DNA from: Candidatus Merdivicinus excrementipullorum
Lineage (GTDB): Bacteria; Bacillota; Clostridia; Oscillospirales; Ruminococcaceae
DNA: 64,000 nt
NCBI GenBank assembly: GCA_018716725.1
Contig: DVJP01000010.1
Location: 22,429-86,428 of the forward strand
Reading direction: 5' to 3'
Shown piece after piece: positions 27,692-36,472 of this stretch (position 1 is the first letter of the stretch; every line of letters starts with the position of its first letter). A program made the translations under genes and the position numbers. Below the pieces are notes generated by a model. It saw only the letters and a list, made by a program, of their open reading frames with translations, was not told where the DNA came from and searched no databases.

Positions 27692-27815
27692 ATTATAACT
27701 ATATCGATTGAAAAATCAATAGTTATTCAAAAAAATATATTTTTTTAAAATCACTATTGATATTTCAAAATATGTGTAGTATATTTGAAATAACAATTTA
27801 AGTAGTTTGTATAAT
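27692..27815. promoter_or_regulatory. divergent promoters with paired 16-base operator-like repeats
   Basis: ACTATTGATATTTCAA (27753-27768, plus) and ACTATTGATTTTTCAA (minus strand of 27708-27723) differ at one base and face each other. A further inverted repeat TATTTCAAA/TTTGAAATA spans 27761-27792. The minus-strand promoter TTGATT-N16-TATAAT (27719-27692) for lacI overlaps the first site. A plus-strand TTGAAA-N19-TATAAT (27785-27815) overlaps the last arm. This fits a LacI regulator controlling both directions. Confidence 0.55.
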
Positions 27816-27996
27816 TTTTATTCTCGCCGCTGAAATATTTTATAATTATAATGGTGCGTCTTAAAATTAAAAGCTTTTAATAATTTCTTTTAAAAGGCAT
27901 TCTAACAATATGATCATTGCATTTTACCTTATCAATTTTTACAGTCCGCAACGAAAGTTAATTTATAGGACCAATTTCATAAAAAGGATGATGATC

Positions 27997-29121
27997 ATGA
28001 AAATTGTAGATGTAAGGTCGGTTATTTTAAGGCAGCCAACAGTTGAGATGATTGGTGATGGCAGTCAAGATACCATCGTTATATTAATCGACACAGACGA
28101 AGGCATCACGGGAATTGGAGAGGTTGATTCCGCTCCGGATGTGGTAAAAAGCATAATTAATATGCCTGCTTCGCATATGGCGTGTATGGGGCTAAAAGAG
28201 CTTTTGATTGGTGAAGACCCTTTGGATGTAGAGCGGCTTTGGCGAAAAATGTATAGTAAAAGCATTTACTATGGACGACGGAGCGCAGCGATTCATGCAA
28301 TGAGCGGCATTGATCTGGCTCTTTGGGATATCATCGGGAAAAAGCTGGGAATACCGGTGGGCAAGGCCCTTGGCGGGACTTATCGCAATCGTATTCAAGC
28401 TTACTGCAGCGTATTGATGCCAGGTACGGAAGCTGAAATTGAAGAATTGGTATCAAAGCATATGAGCAAAGGCTACCAAGGAATAAAACTTGGTTGGGGC
28501 GCTCTCGGCGAAAGTTTTGAAAAGGATATACGGCTGGTAAAAGCCGCTCGAAAAGCATTGGGGCCTAATAAAAAGTTAATGATTGACATTGGTATGCGCT
28601 GGACAGACGTCAAAGGAGCGATGCGGGTCCTGCAAGCATTTGAAGAGCAGGATGTGTATTGGGTAGAGGAACCCTTCCATCCCGATAATTTGGACGGATA
28701 CGCACGTTTAAGAGCTTCTACTAACGTACATATTTCGGGAGGAGAAGAAGTCGGCACCCTCCATGAATACCGCGAATTATTGAGCAGGGGATGTGTTGAC
28801 ATCGTGCAGCCGGACTTAAGTCGCTGCGGAGGGCTTACAGTGGCGCGGAAATTGATCGATCTGGCGGAAGAATACAATGCTGTTATAATCCCGCATGCAT
28901 TTAAGACGAATATCCTGATGGCGGCAACGCTTCAATATATTTCTGCATTGCCAAATGCATGGTATCTCGAATTCTGCGAGCAGGATACTATTTTACGGCA
29001 AACGTTAACTACCCCTTTATTTTCCATTGATAAGGAAGGATTTGTGGACATTCCGCAGAAATGCGGGCTGGGCGTTGAAATCAATATGGATACCGTGAGG
29101 AAATACCAGGTGGTGGGATAA
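27997..29121 (+). CDS. enolase-superfamily acid-sugar dehydratase (mandelate racemase group)
   Basis: The protein has 374 residues from ATG 27997 (AAAAAGGA at 27982-27988). The barrel carries metal ligands Asp in M-I-D-I-G near 205, Glu in V-E-E-P near 231 and Glu in G-G-E-E-V near 257. The His/Asp dyad of the mandelate-racemase subgroup is in Q-P-D-L-S near 279 and I-P-H-A-F near 305. The second-strand motif is G-I-K-L-G-W, so the second Lys of the common K-x-K is missing. Such enzymes dehydrate aldonic or uronic acids to 2-keto-3-deoxy acids. The DapA-family aldolase gene follows directly, which supports that pathway. Confidence 0.85.
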   Translation: MKIVDVRSVILRQPTVEMIGDGSQDTIVILIDTDEGITGIGEVDSAPDVVKSIINMPASHMACMGLKELLIGEDPLDVERLWRKMYSKSIYYGRRSAAIHAMSGIDLALWDIIGKKLGIPVGKALGGTYRNRIQAYCSVLMPGTEAEIEELVSKHMSKGYQGIKLGWGALGESFEKDIRLVKAARKALGPNKKLMIDIGMRWTDVKGAMRVLQAFEEQDVYWVEEPFHPDNLDGYARLRASTNVHISGGEEVGTLHEYRELLSRGCVDIVQPDLSRCGGLTVARKLIDLAEEYNAVIIPHAFKTNILMAATLQYISALPNAWYLEFCEQDTILRQTLTTPLFSIDKEGFVDIPQKCGLGVEINMDTVRKYQVVG

Positions 29122-30027
29122 ATGAAGCAGCCTTGCAATCTTGTGGCAGTTACGGTAACGCCTTTTAAGCAGGCATGCCACCCGGACTTCGAATTGATTG
29201 CCGGCCAGACGGAAAAATTAAGCCGGAAGGATATTGACGCAATCTTTCCCTGCGCTTCAACTGGGGAATTTGTTCGCATAAGCGCAGAGGAAAAAATTGA
29301 GATTTTGCGGACGGTTTCACAGTGCAATATCGGCCAAAAGCGATTGATTGCCGGCGCCTGCGATGCTTCTGAAGATGGAGTAATCCAATTCCTTAAGGCG
29401 GCAAAACGATATGCGTACAAAGCTTGTGTGGTTTGCCCTCCATATTATTATGGGCTTTCACAAGACGACGTGCTGCGATTTTATCAACTTGTTTGTGAGG
29501 CGGCGGAAGGAATGCCGATTATCGCCTATCATGTCCCATTTTTTACGACGGGTATCGAGCTGGACACCCTATGCAGGTTACTTGAAATCCACAACCTGGT
29601 TGGGATTAAAGATTCTTCCGCAAATATGAAACGGATTGCGCATACCTGCAATATTGTTAGACAGGAACGGCCTGCGTTTGCAGTTTATACAGGGACGGAT
29701 GATTGTCTGCTGCCGGCGCTCTGCGCAGGATGCACAGGGAGTATGACAGCCTTGGGCGCAAGTATGCCGGATATAATACGGGCAATTTATCAGGCGTTTT
29801 ATCGGAAAGACCTGGACTGCGCCATGTCTCTGCAACAACTAATTCTGCCAATTCTGCGGGAAGCAGACCGCTTTCCATTTCCTATGGGATATAAACTGCT
29901 GGCTGAAGCTGTGGGCTGGGAGGTCGGAAATATTGAATGGGAAAAATATTCCGGCGCCCAAGATACGCTGGAAAGAATGAAAAAACTCTTACAAATCATG
30001 AAGGATGAAACTTTCTACAAGGGATGA
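29122..30027 (+). CDS. DapA/NanA-family pyruvate aldolase or lyase
   Basis: This 301-residue TIM barrel has A-S-T-G-E-F near 44 (the G-T-T-G-E position), the Tyr in I-A-Y-H-V-P near 135 and the Schiff-base Lys in V-G-I-K-D-S-S near 162. The family includes dihydrodipicolinate synthase, N-acetylneuraminate lyase and keto-deoxy-sugar aldolases. The context (directly after an acid-sugar dehydratase, stop TAA abutting ATG) favours cleavage of a 2-keto-3-deoxy sugar acid to pyruvate and an aldehyde over lysine synthesis. Confidence 0.85.
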   Translation: MKQPCNLVAVTVTPFKQACHPDFELIAGQTEKLSRKDIDAIFPCASTGEFVRISAEEKIEILRTVSQCNIGQKRLIAGACDASEDGVIQFLKAAKRYAYKACVVCPPYYYGLSQDDVLRFYQLVCEAAEGMPIIAYHVPFFTTGIELDTLCRLLEIHNLVGIKDSSANMKRIAHTCNIVRQERPAFAVYTGTDDCLLPALCAGCTGSMTALGASMPDIIRAIYQAFYRKDLDCAMSLQQLILPILREADRFPFPMGYKLLAEAVGWEVGNIEWEKYSGAQDTLERMKKLLQIMKDETFYKG

Positions 30028-30055
30028 TTCTTGAATTGCAAAAAGGAATGACGTT

Positions 30056-31087
30056 ATGATGAAAGCTGTGGTTTGGAAAGGACCGGATCAGGTGGAATAT
30101 ACCGATATCCCAGAACCTGAGTGTATTCCGGGATGGGTAAAAATTCGTGTAATGGCTGTGGGACTCTGCGTAACAGAAACCCATGTTATTGCGGGAACGT
30201 TTCATGCAGGAAATCCTCCGCATATTCTTGGGCATGAAATTTGCGGGGATGTTGTAGAACTTGGGATAGGATGCAGACCAGAATTACTGGGGAAACGTGT
30301 GGTAGTGGAAACTTATGTGGGATGCGGGAAATGTATCTATTGCCGAACCGGCAGAAAACATCTGTGCAGTGCCGGAGAAATAGGATATCCCCCTCATGCC
30401 GGCGGAGACGCACAATTTGTGATTGTTCCAGAAACCAGCGTTCATTTTATACCGGATCAAATTTCTTATGACGAAGGCGGTATTATGGAAGCTGCTGTTT
30501 GCCCCTTTGGCGCTCTGATGAGCGCAGGATTTACAATGGGGCAGACAATTCTGGTTCAAGGCACTGGTGTTGGAGGATTATCTTTTATTCAAGCAGCTCG
30601 AGTTGCGGGGGCAAAGAAAATTATCTGCGCCGTCCGAAATGAAGAAAAAGCGAAACAGGCGTATTTTTTCGGCGCGGATATTGTCATAGATCTTCGGACA
30701 GAAGATCTTCAAAAAAGAGTTATGAGGGAAACCGATTCTTTGGGAGTTGACGTATCCGTTGACGCCGCAGGAGCACCCGAAACAATCGAAAACGCAATTC
30801 ACACTGCGGCCAATGGCGGAAAGGTAATTTTGTACGGTATCCCAGATGAGCGTTTGACCGTTTCGATTCCCATATCTGAAGTAATTTTGCGCCAGATAAC
30901 GCTGTGTGGCTATACGGGGAATGAATTTGCATGGGAGCCTTTAATTACAGCTGTTTCCAAGGGGAGCTTCAAATTAAAGGAAATGGTTTCTCAAACATTT
31001 CCGCTCAGTAAATTTGATGAGGCGCTGTCGTTATTAAAAAATAGGCCGGTAGGTTTCATTAAAGTAGTGTTACACCCATGGGAGTAA
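30056..31087 (+). CDS. zinc-dependent medium-chain dehydrogenase
   Basis: This 343-residue MDR enzyme has a catalytic-zinc Cys38 in G-L-C-V-T-E-T-H, G-H-E near 62, structural zinc cysteines in C-G-K-C-I-Y-C and the later L-C near 97-111, and a G-T-G-V-G-G-L Rossmann turn near 170. It oxidises or reduces a polyol, sugar or aldehyde with NAD(P). In this operon it may reduce the aldehyde released by the aldolase or oxidise the sugar to the acid; the sequence does not decide. AAGGAATG precedes ATG 30056. Confidence 0.85.
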   Translation: MMKAVVWKGPDQVEYTDIPEPECIPGWVKIRVMAVGLCVTETHVIAGTFHAGNPPHILGHEICGDVVELGIGCRPELLGKRVVVETYVGCGKCIYCRTGRKHLCSAGEIGYPPHAGGDAQFVIVPETSVHFIPDQISYDEGGIMEAAVCPFGALMSAGFTMGQTILVQGTGVGGLSFIQAARVAGAKKIICAVRNEEKAKQAYFFGADIVIDLRTEDLQKRVMRETDSLGVDVSVDAAGAPETIENAIHTAANGGKVILYGIPDERLTVSIPISEVILRQITLCGYTGNEFAWEPLITAVSKGSFKLKEMVSQTFPLSKFDEALSLLKNRPVGFIKVVLHPWE

Positions 31088-31158
31088 AAACAAAAAGCTT
31101 TTATTAGATTTTTTACCAAAAATATTGAAACTAATTTGTACAAGGAGGCTGTTAGCGC

Positions 31159-31863
31159 ATGAATGTACTTGCTTTTGCCGCACATCCGGACGATGTAGAA
31201 GAAATGTGTTTTGGAACTCTAATGAAATATCGGGACAAAGGCGCCAATATATTTATTGCACTGTCTACTAGTGGGAATATCGGCTCCAACCACCATGCTT
31301 CGAAAGCGGAAATTTCTGCTATTCGGGAGAAAGAGCAGTTAGAAGCAGCAAAGTTTTACGATGCGAAAGTAAAATTTCTTCGCTTCGATGATGAAGAACT
31401 GCATGATACTCCTGAAACAAGAAATGCGTTTTTAAATGCAATCCGGTGGGCAAATCCGGATGTAATCCTGACCCATAGCCCCAAAGATACCAGCACAGAC
31501 CATGCGATGACTTCCAAACTTATCACGGAAGTGCTTCTGATTGTAGGGGCGAAGCTGGTGGAAACGGAAGAAAAACCAATAGCCAAAACACCGTCTGTAT
31601 TTTTCTGGGATATTCCGGGAGGCTTTTGCTTTGAACCTGAAATTTATGTAGATATCAGCGGCTATATTGAGGAAAAAATACAGGCAATTCGCTGCCACCA
31701 AAGCCAGCTTTCCTGGATGGAAAATTTTTTGTCCGATGATTACCTGGAATCAATGCGCTTACAGTCCCGTTTTCGCGGTTATCAGATTGGGTGCAAATAT
31801 GCGGAAGGCTTTATCGCCTATCGCATACAGGGATTTGTAGCGGATTACCGGCTGCTTCCTTAA
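31159..31863 (+). CDS. PIG-L/LmbE-family deacetylase
   Basis: This 234-residue protein has the zinc motif A-H-P-D-D at residues 8-12 and a second H-S-P-K-D-T-S-T-D-H motif near 110. The family removes N-acetyl groups from sugars such as GlcNAc conjugates. No signal peptide is present, so the substrate is cytosolic. AAGGAGG precedes ATG 31159. Together with the esterase that follows, it suggests the imported oligosaccharide is acetylated. Confidence 0.9.
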   Translation: MNVLAFAAHPDDVEEMCFGTLMKYRDKGANIFIALSTSGNIGSNHHASKAEISAIREKEQLEAAKFYDAKVKFLRFDDEELHDTPETRNAFLNAIRWANPDVILTHSPKDTSTDHAMTSKLITEVLLIVGAKLVETEEKPIAKTPSVFFWDIPGGFCFEPEIYVDISGYIEEKIQAIRCHQSQLSWMENFLSDDYLESMRLQSRFRGYQIGCKYAEGFIAYRIQGFVADYRLLP

Positions 31864-31913
31864 GCTGTGAAAGGGCTGCCTGGTCATTTTGTACGGAAAG
31901 AGGACAAAAAACT

Positions 31914-32663
31914 ATGGATATGTTATGGTTTGCCGGCCAAAGTAATATGGAGGGACAAACAGAAGGGACGCCTGCTGATTGTTCTCCGGTAGAGGGCGTT
32001 CAGGAGTATAAATATCAAACGCGGTCTTTTGTTTCGTTACATCATCCTGCTGGAGAAGATGTTCCGCCCAACTTATTCGGTGCAAATGATGGATATGGTT
32101 CACTGCTGCCGGATTTTTGCCGCTCTTACCGGAAAGTCCGACAGGTGCCGGTAATCGCCGTTCATACCGCAAAAGGGGCCACGACAATTGACGATTGGGA
32201 GCCGGCAGGACAGCTTTATCAGGCGGCCGTTTCCAAATTGAAAGCAGCGCTGGAAGACGCCAGTGAAAAGCCGGAACATCTTTATTTTATTTGGCTTCAG
32301 GGAGAATCTGACGCTGTCCGGGGCCTTTCGGAAGAGGAGTATTATCAGAAGCTGATGGCATTTAAAAATGCGTTAAAATCGGAATGCGGAGTTGAACGAT
32401 TCGGGATCATTCGTGTGGGCTACTTTACTTGTGACGGAAAAGATGAGCCGATTATTGCTGCGCAGGAAAAGCTTGTTCAGGATGACAGTGATTTCTTAAT
32501 GCTGACAAGAGTTACCGGGCGGCTTTCCCGCAATCCGGCCTATTTGAATCCGACGGCGGCTGGACATTACAATAATGCGGCTATGACGATTATCGGAACA
32601 GAAGCAGGCGCAATGCTGGGAAATTATTGTGCTGCTGCATCGAAAGACCGCAAGAACATCTGA
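31914..32663 (+). CDS. sialate O-acetylesterase-like SGNH carbohydrate esterase
   Basis: This 249-residue protein has G-Q-S-N-M-E-G at residues 8-14 with the nucleophile Ser, a W-L-Q-G-E-S-D block near 131 and a C-terminal His in A-A-G-H-Y-N near 225. This is the SASA/CE6 arrangement that removes O-acetyl groups from sugars. The start ATG 31914 follows AAAGAGG; the upstream open frame overlaps the deacetylase gene and is not used. No signal peptide is visible. Confidence 0.85.
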   Translation: MDMLWFAGQSNMEGQTEGTPADCSPVEGVQEYKYQTRSFVSLHHPAGEDVPPNLFGANDGYGSLLPDFCRSYRKVRQVPVIAVHTAKGATTIDDWEPAGQLYQAAVSKLKAALEDASEKPEHLYFIWLQGESDAVRGLSEEEYYQKLMAFKNALKSECGVERFGIIRVGYFTCDGKDEPIIAAQEKLVQDDSDFLMLTRVTGRLSRNPAYLNPTAAGHYNNAAMTIIGTEAGAMLGNYCAAASKDRKNI

Positions 32664-32679
32664 AAGGAGGTATGATAAT

Positions 32680-33624
32680 ATGAATCAAGCCAAAAGCAAA
32701 ACGAAAGTCAAAAAAAGGAACGTTATACGGACATTCTGGAACCAGCGATACCTGATGCTGTTAGTATTGCCTGGGATTGTTTGGCTCATTATTTTCTGCT
32801 ATGTCCCAATGTACGGCGTCCTGATTGCATTTAAAGATTACAATGTTGGTTTGGGCATTATGCAAAGCCCTTGGGTGGGGTTAACCTATTTTCGCGAAAT
32901 GTTTTCAGACCCATGGTTCTTTAAATCTCTTCGAAATACCATCATATTCAGCCTTCTGGATCTTATTGTAAATTTTCCGTTTCCCATTATCTTTGCATTA
33001 CTGATTAATGAGCTTACAGGCATGAAATTATATAAGCGCGTTATACAGACGGTAAGTTATTTGCCGCATTTTTTATCATGGGCCTTTGTGGCAAGCTTCT
33101 TGTTTACATTTACAAGCGACAACGGGGCTCTTAATTCAATGATTTACGCTTTAGGATATACTGGAGAACCGATAGCATTCATGACGGATATTCGATCCTT
33201 TGCAGCGATCATTGTACTTTCCAGCCTTTGGAAAAGCTTTGGATACAGTTCCATTATTTATCTTGCCGCCATGACCTCTATTGACCAGGAAATGTACGAA
33301 GCAGCTACTATTGATGGGGCGAAAAAGCTTCAGCGAATCTGGTATATCACCTTACCAAGTATCAAGCCGACGATTTCCGTACTGTTGATTCTTTCTGTAA
33401 GCAGTATTATCGGGTCCAACTTTGAGCAATTCTATCTGCTGCAAAACTCCTTTGTATCGGATTGGGCAAAGGTGCTCAGCGTTTACACCTATGAAATCGG
33501 ATTTCAAAAAGGCCGTTTCTCTTATGGTACAGCCGTGGGTTTATTTACATCCCTGGTTTCGTTTATTCTCATTGTTGTTTCCAACCAAATTTCTAAGAAG
33601 GTATCCGGAGAGGGGATCTATTAG
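32680..33624 (+). CDS. carbohydrate ABC permease, LplB type
   Basis: This 314-residue permease has a basic N-terminus, six hydrophobic helices, G-V-L-I-A-F-K-D-Y-N near 47 and the EAA loop E-A-A-T-I-D-G-A near 207. The start ATG 32680 is eight bases after AAAGGAGG. It is the first half of the locus's own importer and is related to the protein at 14471. Confidence 0.9.
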   Translation: MNQAKSKTKVKKRNVIRTFWNQRYLMLLVLPGIVWLIIFCYVPMYGVLIAFKDYNVGLGIMQSPWVGLTYFREMFSDPWFFKSLRNTIIFSLLDLIVNFPFPIIFALLINELTGMKLYKRVIQTVSYLPHFLSWAFVASFLFTFTSDNGALNSMIYALGYTGEPIAFMTDIRSFAAIIVLSSLWKSFGYSSIIYLAAMTSIDQEMYEAATIDGAKKLQRIWYITLPSIKPTISVLLILSVSSIIGSNFEQFYLLQNSFVSDWAKVLSVYTYEIGFQKGRFSYGTAVGLFTSLVSFILIVVSNQISKKVSGEGIY

Positions 33625-33651
33625 CATTTTTATAGAAAGGAGAAGGAGTCT

Positions 33652-34557
33652 ATGGCTGTAAAAACCTCAAAATTAAGAAGAAAAACTCTGTTTGATTATG
33701 TAGACATTATCATTTTGCTAATTTTAGGCTTTATTACCTTTTATCCCTTTTGGAACATCCTGATGATCTCTTTCAATGATCCTACGGATACGCTATTAGG
33801 GGGAATCACCTTATATGTCCGCAAATTTACCCTTGATAACTACCAATATTTTTTCCGGAACGATTCTTTTATTAACGCTTTTTGGGTATCGGTAAGCCGA
33901 ACTGTAATAGGCTCTCTGACCAGCGTCATATTTACAGCGGCTTTTGCCTATGGAATGTCAAAAAAATGGCTGTTGGGGCAAAAATTCTTTTTGATATTAA
34001 TGATAATCCCCATGTATATCAGCGGCGGCATGATTCCTACCTTTTTATTGATCCGGGATTTAGGGCTTTATCAAAATTTTCTGGTTTATATCATCCCCTG
34101 TTTACTCAGCACCTATAACGTGATCATTATGATGACGTCATTCCGCGCTATTCCACCGGAATTAGAAGAATCGGTCAGGATTGACGGAGGCAACGATTTA
34201 GTCATTTTTTTCCGCATTATTATCCCTGTATCTATGCCCATGATGGCGACAATCATACTATTCAACGCAGTTGGTCAATGGAACTCTTGGATGGATACCA
34301 TGCTTTATGGCGACAGGAAGATCATGACGCTGCAAATGAAACTGGTTGAGCTTTTGAAAGATGCGGATCAGGTAAGAAAACTGATGCAAAGCGGAAACGC
34401 CGCCGCTGGTCAGGTTCTTTTAAAAAACTATAAACCAAACGTTGAGTCATTAAAAGCAACGGCAATGGCTATTACAGCCATTCCAATTGTACTGGTTTAC
34501 CCGTTCCTGCAAAAATATTTTGTCAAAGGCATTATGATCGGCTCCCTAAAAGGCTGA
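33652..34557 (+). CDS. carbohydrate ABC permease, LplC type
   Basis: This 301-residue partner permease has F-Y-P-F-W-N-I-L near 27, S-G-G-M-I-P-T-F near 124, the EAA-type loop E-S-V-R-I-D-G-G near 180 and the ending Y-P-F-L-Q-K-Y-F-V-K-G. GGAGAAGGAG precedes ATG 33652. As in the first locus, no ATPase gene is present. Confidence 0.9.
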   Translation: MAVKTSKLRRKTLFDYVDIIILLILGFITFYPFWNILMISFNDPTDTLLGGITLYVRKFTLDNYQYFFRNDSFINAFWVSVSRTVIGSLTSVIFTAAFAYGMSKKWLLGQKFFLILMIIPMYISGGMIPTFLLIRDLGLYQNFLVYIIPCLLSTYNVIIMMTSFRAIPPELEESVRIDGGNDLVIFFRIIIPVSMPMMATIILFNAVGQWNSWMDTMLYGDRKIMTLQMKLVELLKDADQVRKLMQSGNAAAGQVLLKNYKPNVESLKATAMAITAIPIVLVYPFLQKYFVKGIMIGSLKG

Positions 34558-34574
34558 TCCTAAAAATCTATAGG

Positions 34575-34597
34575 TAACGTATGCAGGCCATACGTTA
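34575..34597 (+). promoter_or_regulatory. intercistronic hairpin before second receptor gene
   Basis: TAACGTATG (34575-34583) and CATACGTTA (34589-34597) form a perfect nine-pair stem with loop CAGGC. It sits in the same place, between the second permease and the receptor, as the hairpin at 16375-16396, though the bases differ. Confidence 0.5.
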
Positions 34598-34628
34598 ATA
34601 ATAAGTAAATGTATAAGGAGGCAAATCA

Positions 34629-36374
34629 ATGAAAAAGTCAAGAAAAATACTGACGGGGATTCTTGTTGCGGCAATGCTTGTTTCTAGTTTGGGAGGCTGC
34701 AGTAACTCCGCAGAGAGCAGTTCATCTGAATCTACCGTAAATAACACGTCCTCGGATAACAGCTCGTCCGCCAGCAGCGCCGAATGGGAATATCAAGAAG
34801 ATACTTCCCCTTATGAATTCACTGTTTGGTGGCCCAGCGTATGGATGGGGAAAGATTCAATCGAAGCCGGTTACGAGGATTCTGACGTTTGCCAATATAT
34901 TAAGGAGCAAACCGGCGTTACCATGTATGTTGAATGTCCTGCGGGAGATGAAAACGAATTGGCCAGCGTTATGATTGCGGCCGGCACTTTCCCGGAAGCC
35001 GTTGTGTTTAGTACGTATAACAGCGTTTATCTCCAGCAAATGATTGACGCTGGTCAGGTTTTGGCATTCAGCGACCTTATGGATCAGTATTGCCCCAAAA
35101 TGTGGGAATTAATACCGGATTCCGTCAAAGCATATCATACCAGTGACGACGGGAAGATGTGGGCGTTTACTGGGTTTACTTATGATAGTAGTTGGGGAGA
35201 CCGCGCAAAAGAGCTGGGCGCTAGTTACGTAGAATTGGCTCCCGGGACCAATGTCATGTATATTCGGCAGGACCTTTTAACTGCGTATGGCAAGGATGAT
35301 ATTACGGATTTGGATGAATATACCGAGTTCCTCCATTGGGTTAAGGATAATTATCCAGATTTAGACCCTGTTCAGTCGGTTAGCGGTAATCCTCGAGGAG
35401 GCAGCCTTTTCTCACATTTCAAATCCACTTTTGGCTGCCATCTGTCCGATACATATCCTCAGGAAGATGGTTCTGTTAAGTACTATATGTATGATCCCCA
35501 TTATGTAGATTACCTGAAATGGATGAACGGCCTCTATCGGGACGGCATCATTACCAAGAACATGCTCACTGAGAATCAAAGTTCCATTGATACCAAAACT
35601 TATTCTGCATCCTATGGCTCTATGATCAATGCTATTTGGAATGTGGAAGGTACGCTTGGACAAAGCATTAAGAGCGCCTATGGCGAGGATACGGATAAAA
35701 TATATGTAGACTGCGGGCCGATCCAGAAGGAAGGAATAGAATGGAAAGTTCAGATGACGGTGGACAAAGGCGGCCAGACAACTGCTATTACCACCAATGC
35801 GGAAAAGCCAGACCGCATTATTAAATATTTTGAATTTCTGTTCACAGAGCAGGGTCAGCTTACCATGATGGCAGGTGTTGAAGGAAAAACTTGGAATAGA
35901 GAGGAAGACGGCACCATTTCGTATTCACAAGAGATTATGGATGCTCGGAATACAAGTTTTGAAGAATTAACCAACACTTATAAAGTCGTAGGTCTGTGGT
36001 CTCCTTGGCTTACCCTTGGAGGCACTTGGGAAGGTGTGCTGGGAGGTATGGCTGGATCTTCCGAGGATACGGAGGCTTTGGCAGAAAAAACAGACAAACG
36101 TTTAAACGATTGGCTTGTTAATATTTGGGATCAAGGTTTCTCCAATATCTATGAATGCATTGAAACCGGCAGCGATCTGGACGTTCTTCGGACTAAAATT
36201 GATGAAGTTTGCAATCAAGCCGGCATGGAAATGATTACTGCCGAGGACGACGCCACCTTTGAGAAACTTTATCAGGATTGTCTGGCTGAAATTGAAGGCA
36301 TGGGTATTTCGCAAATTGAAGACGCTTATACGGCGGAACACAAAGCCCAATGCGAGGCCTTGGGCATCAGCTGA
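34629..36374 (+). CDS. sugar-binding lipoprotein of ABC importer (LplA type)
   Basis: This 581-residue protein has a lipoprotein signal ending L-G-G-C with Cys24, then a Ser/Asn-rich linker and a long substrate-binding fold (F-T-V-W-W-P near 60). AAGGAGG precedes ATG 34629. It is the receptor for the permeases at 32680 and 33652 and probably binds an acetylated acidic oligosaccharide, judged from the neighbouring enzymes. Confidence 0.9.
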   Translation: MKKSRKILTGILVAAMLVSSLGGCSNSAESSSSESTVNNTSSDNSSSASSAEWEYQEDTSPYEFTVWWPSVWMGKDSIEAGYEDSDVCQYIKEQTGVTMYVECPAGDENELASVMIAAGTFPEAVVFSTYNSVYLQQMIDAGQVLAFSDLMDQYCPKMWELIPDSVKAYHTSDDGKMWAFTGFTYDSSWGDRAKELGASYVELAPGTNVMYIRQDLLTAYGKDDITDLDEYTEFLHWVKDNYPDLDPVQSVSGNPRGGSLFSHFKSTFGCHLSDTYPQEDGSVKYYMYDPHYVDYLKWMNGLYRDGIITKNMLTENQSSIDTKTYSASYGSMINAIWNVEGTLGQSIKSAYGEDTDKIYVDCGPIQKEGIEWKVQMTVDKGGQTTAITTNAEKPDRIIKYFEFLFTEQGQLTMMAGVEGKTWNREEDGTISYSQEIMDARNTSFEELTNTYKVVGLWSPWLTLGGTWEGVLGGMAGSSEDTEALAEKTDKRLNDWLVNIWDQGFSNIYECIETGSDLDVLRTKIDEVCNQAGMEMITAEDDATFEKLYQDCLAEIEGMGISQIEDAYTAEHKAQCEALGIS

Positions 36375-36416
36375 TGAAGTTTGCGTAACAGCAGCATACA
36401 TTTTAGGTGCACAGAT

Positions 36417-36444
36417 GGCAGGTAGGTTGTCCAATCTGCCTGCC
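36417..36444 (+). promoter_or_regulatory. attenuator-like hairpin between receptor and glycosidase genes
   Basis: GGCAGGTAG (36417-36425) pairs with CTGCCTGCC (36436-36444) over nine positions with one G-U pair, followed by TTCTTT. It may partly terminate after the highly expressed receptor gene. Confidence 0.45.
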
Positions 36445-36472
36445 TTCTTTGGGACTTGGGAAAGGAATTATC

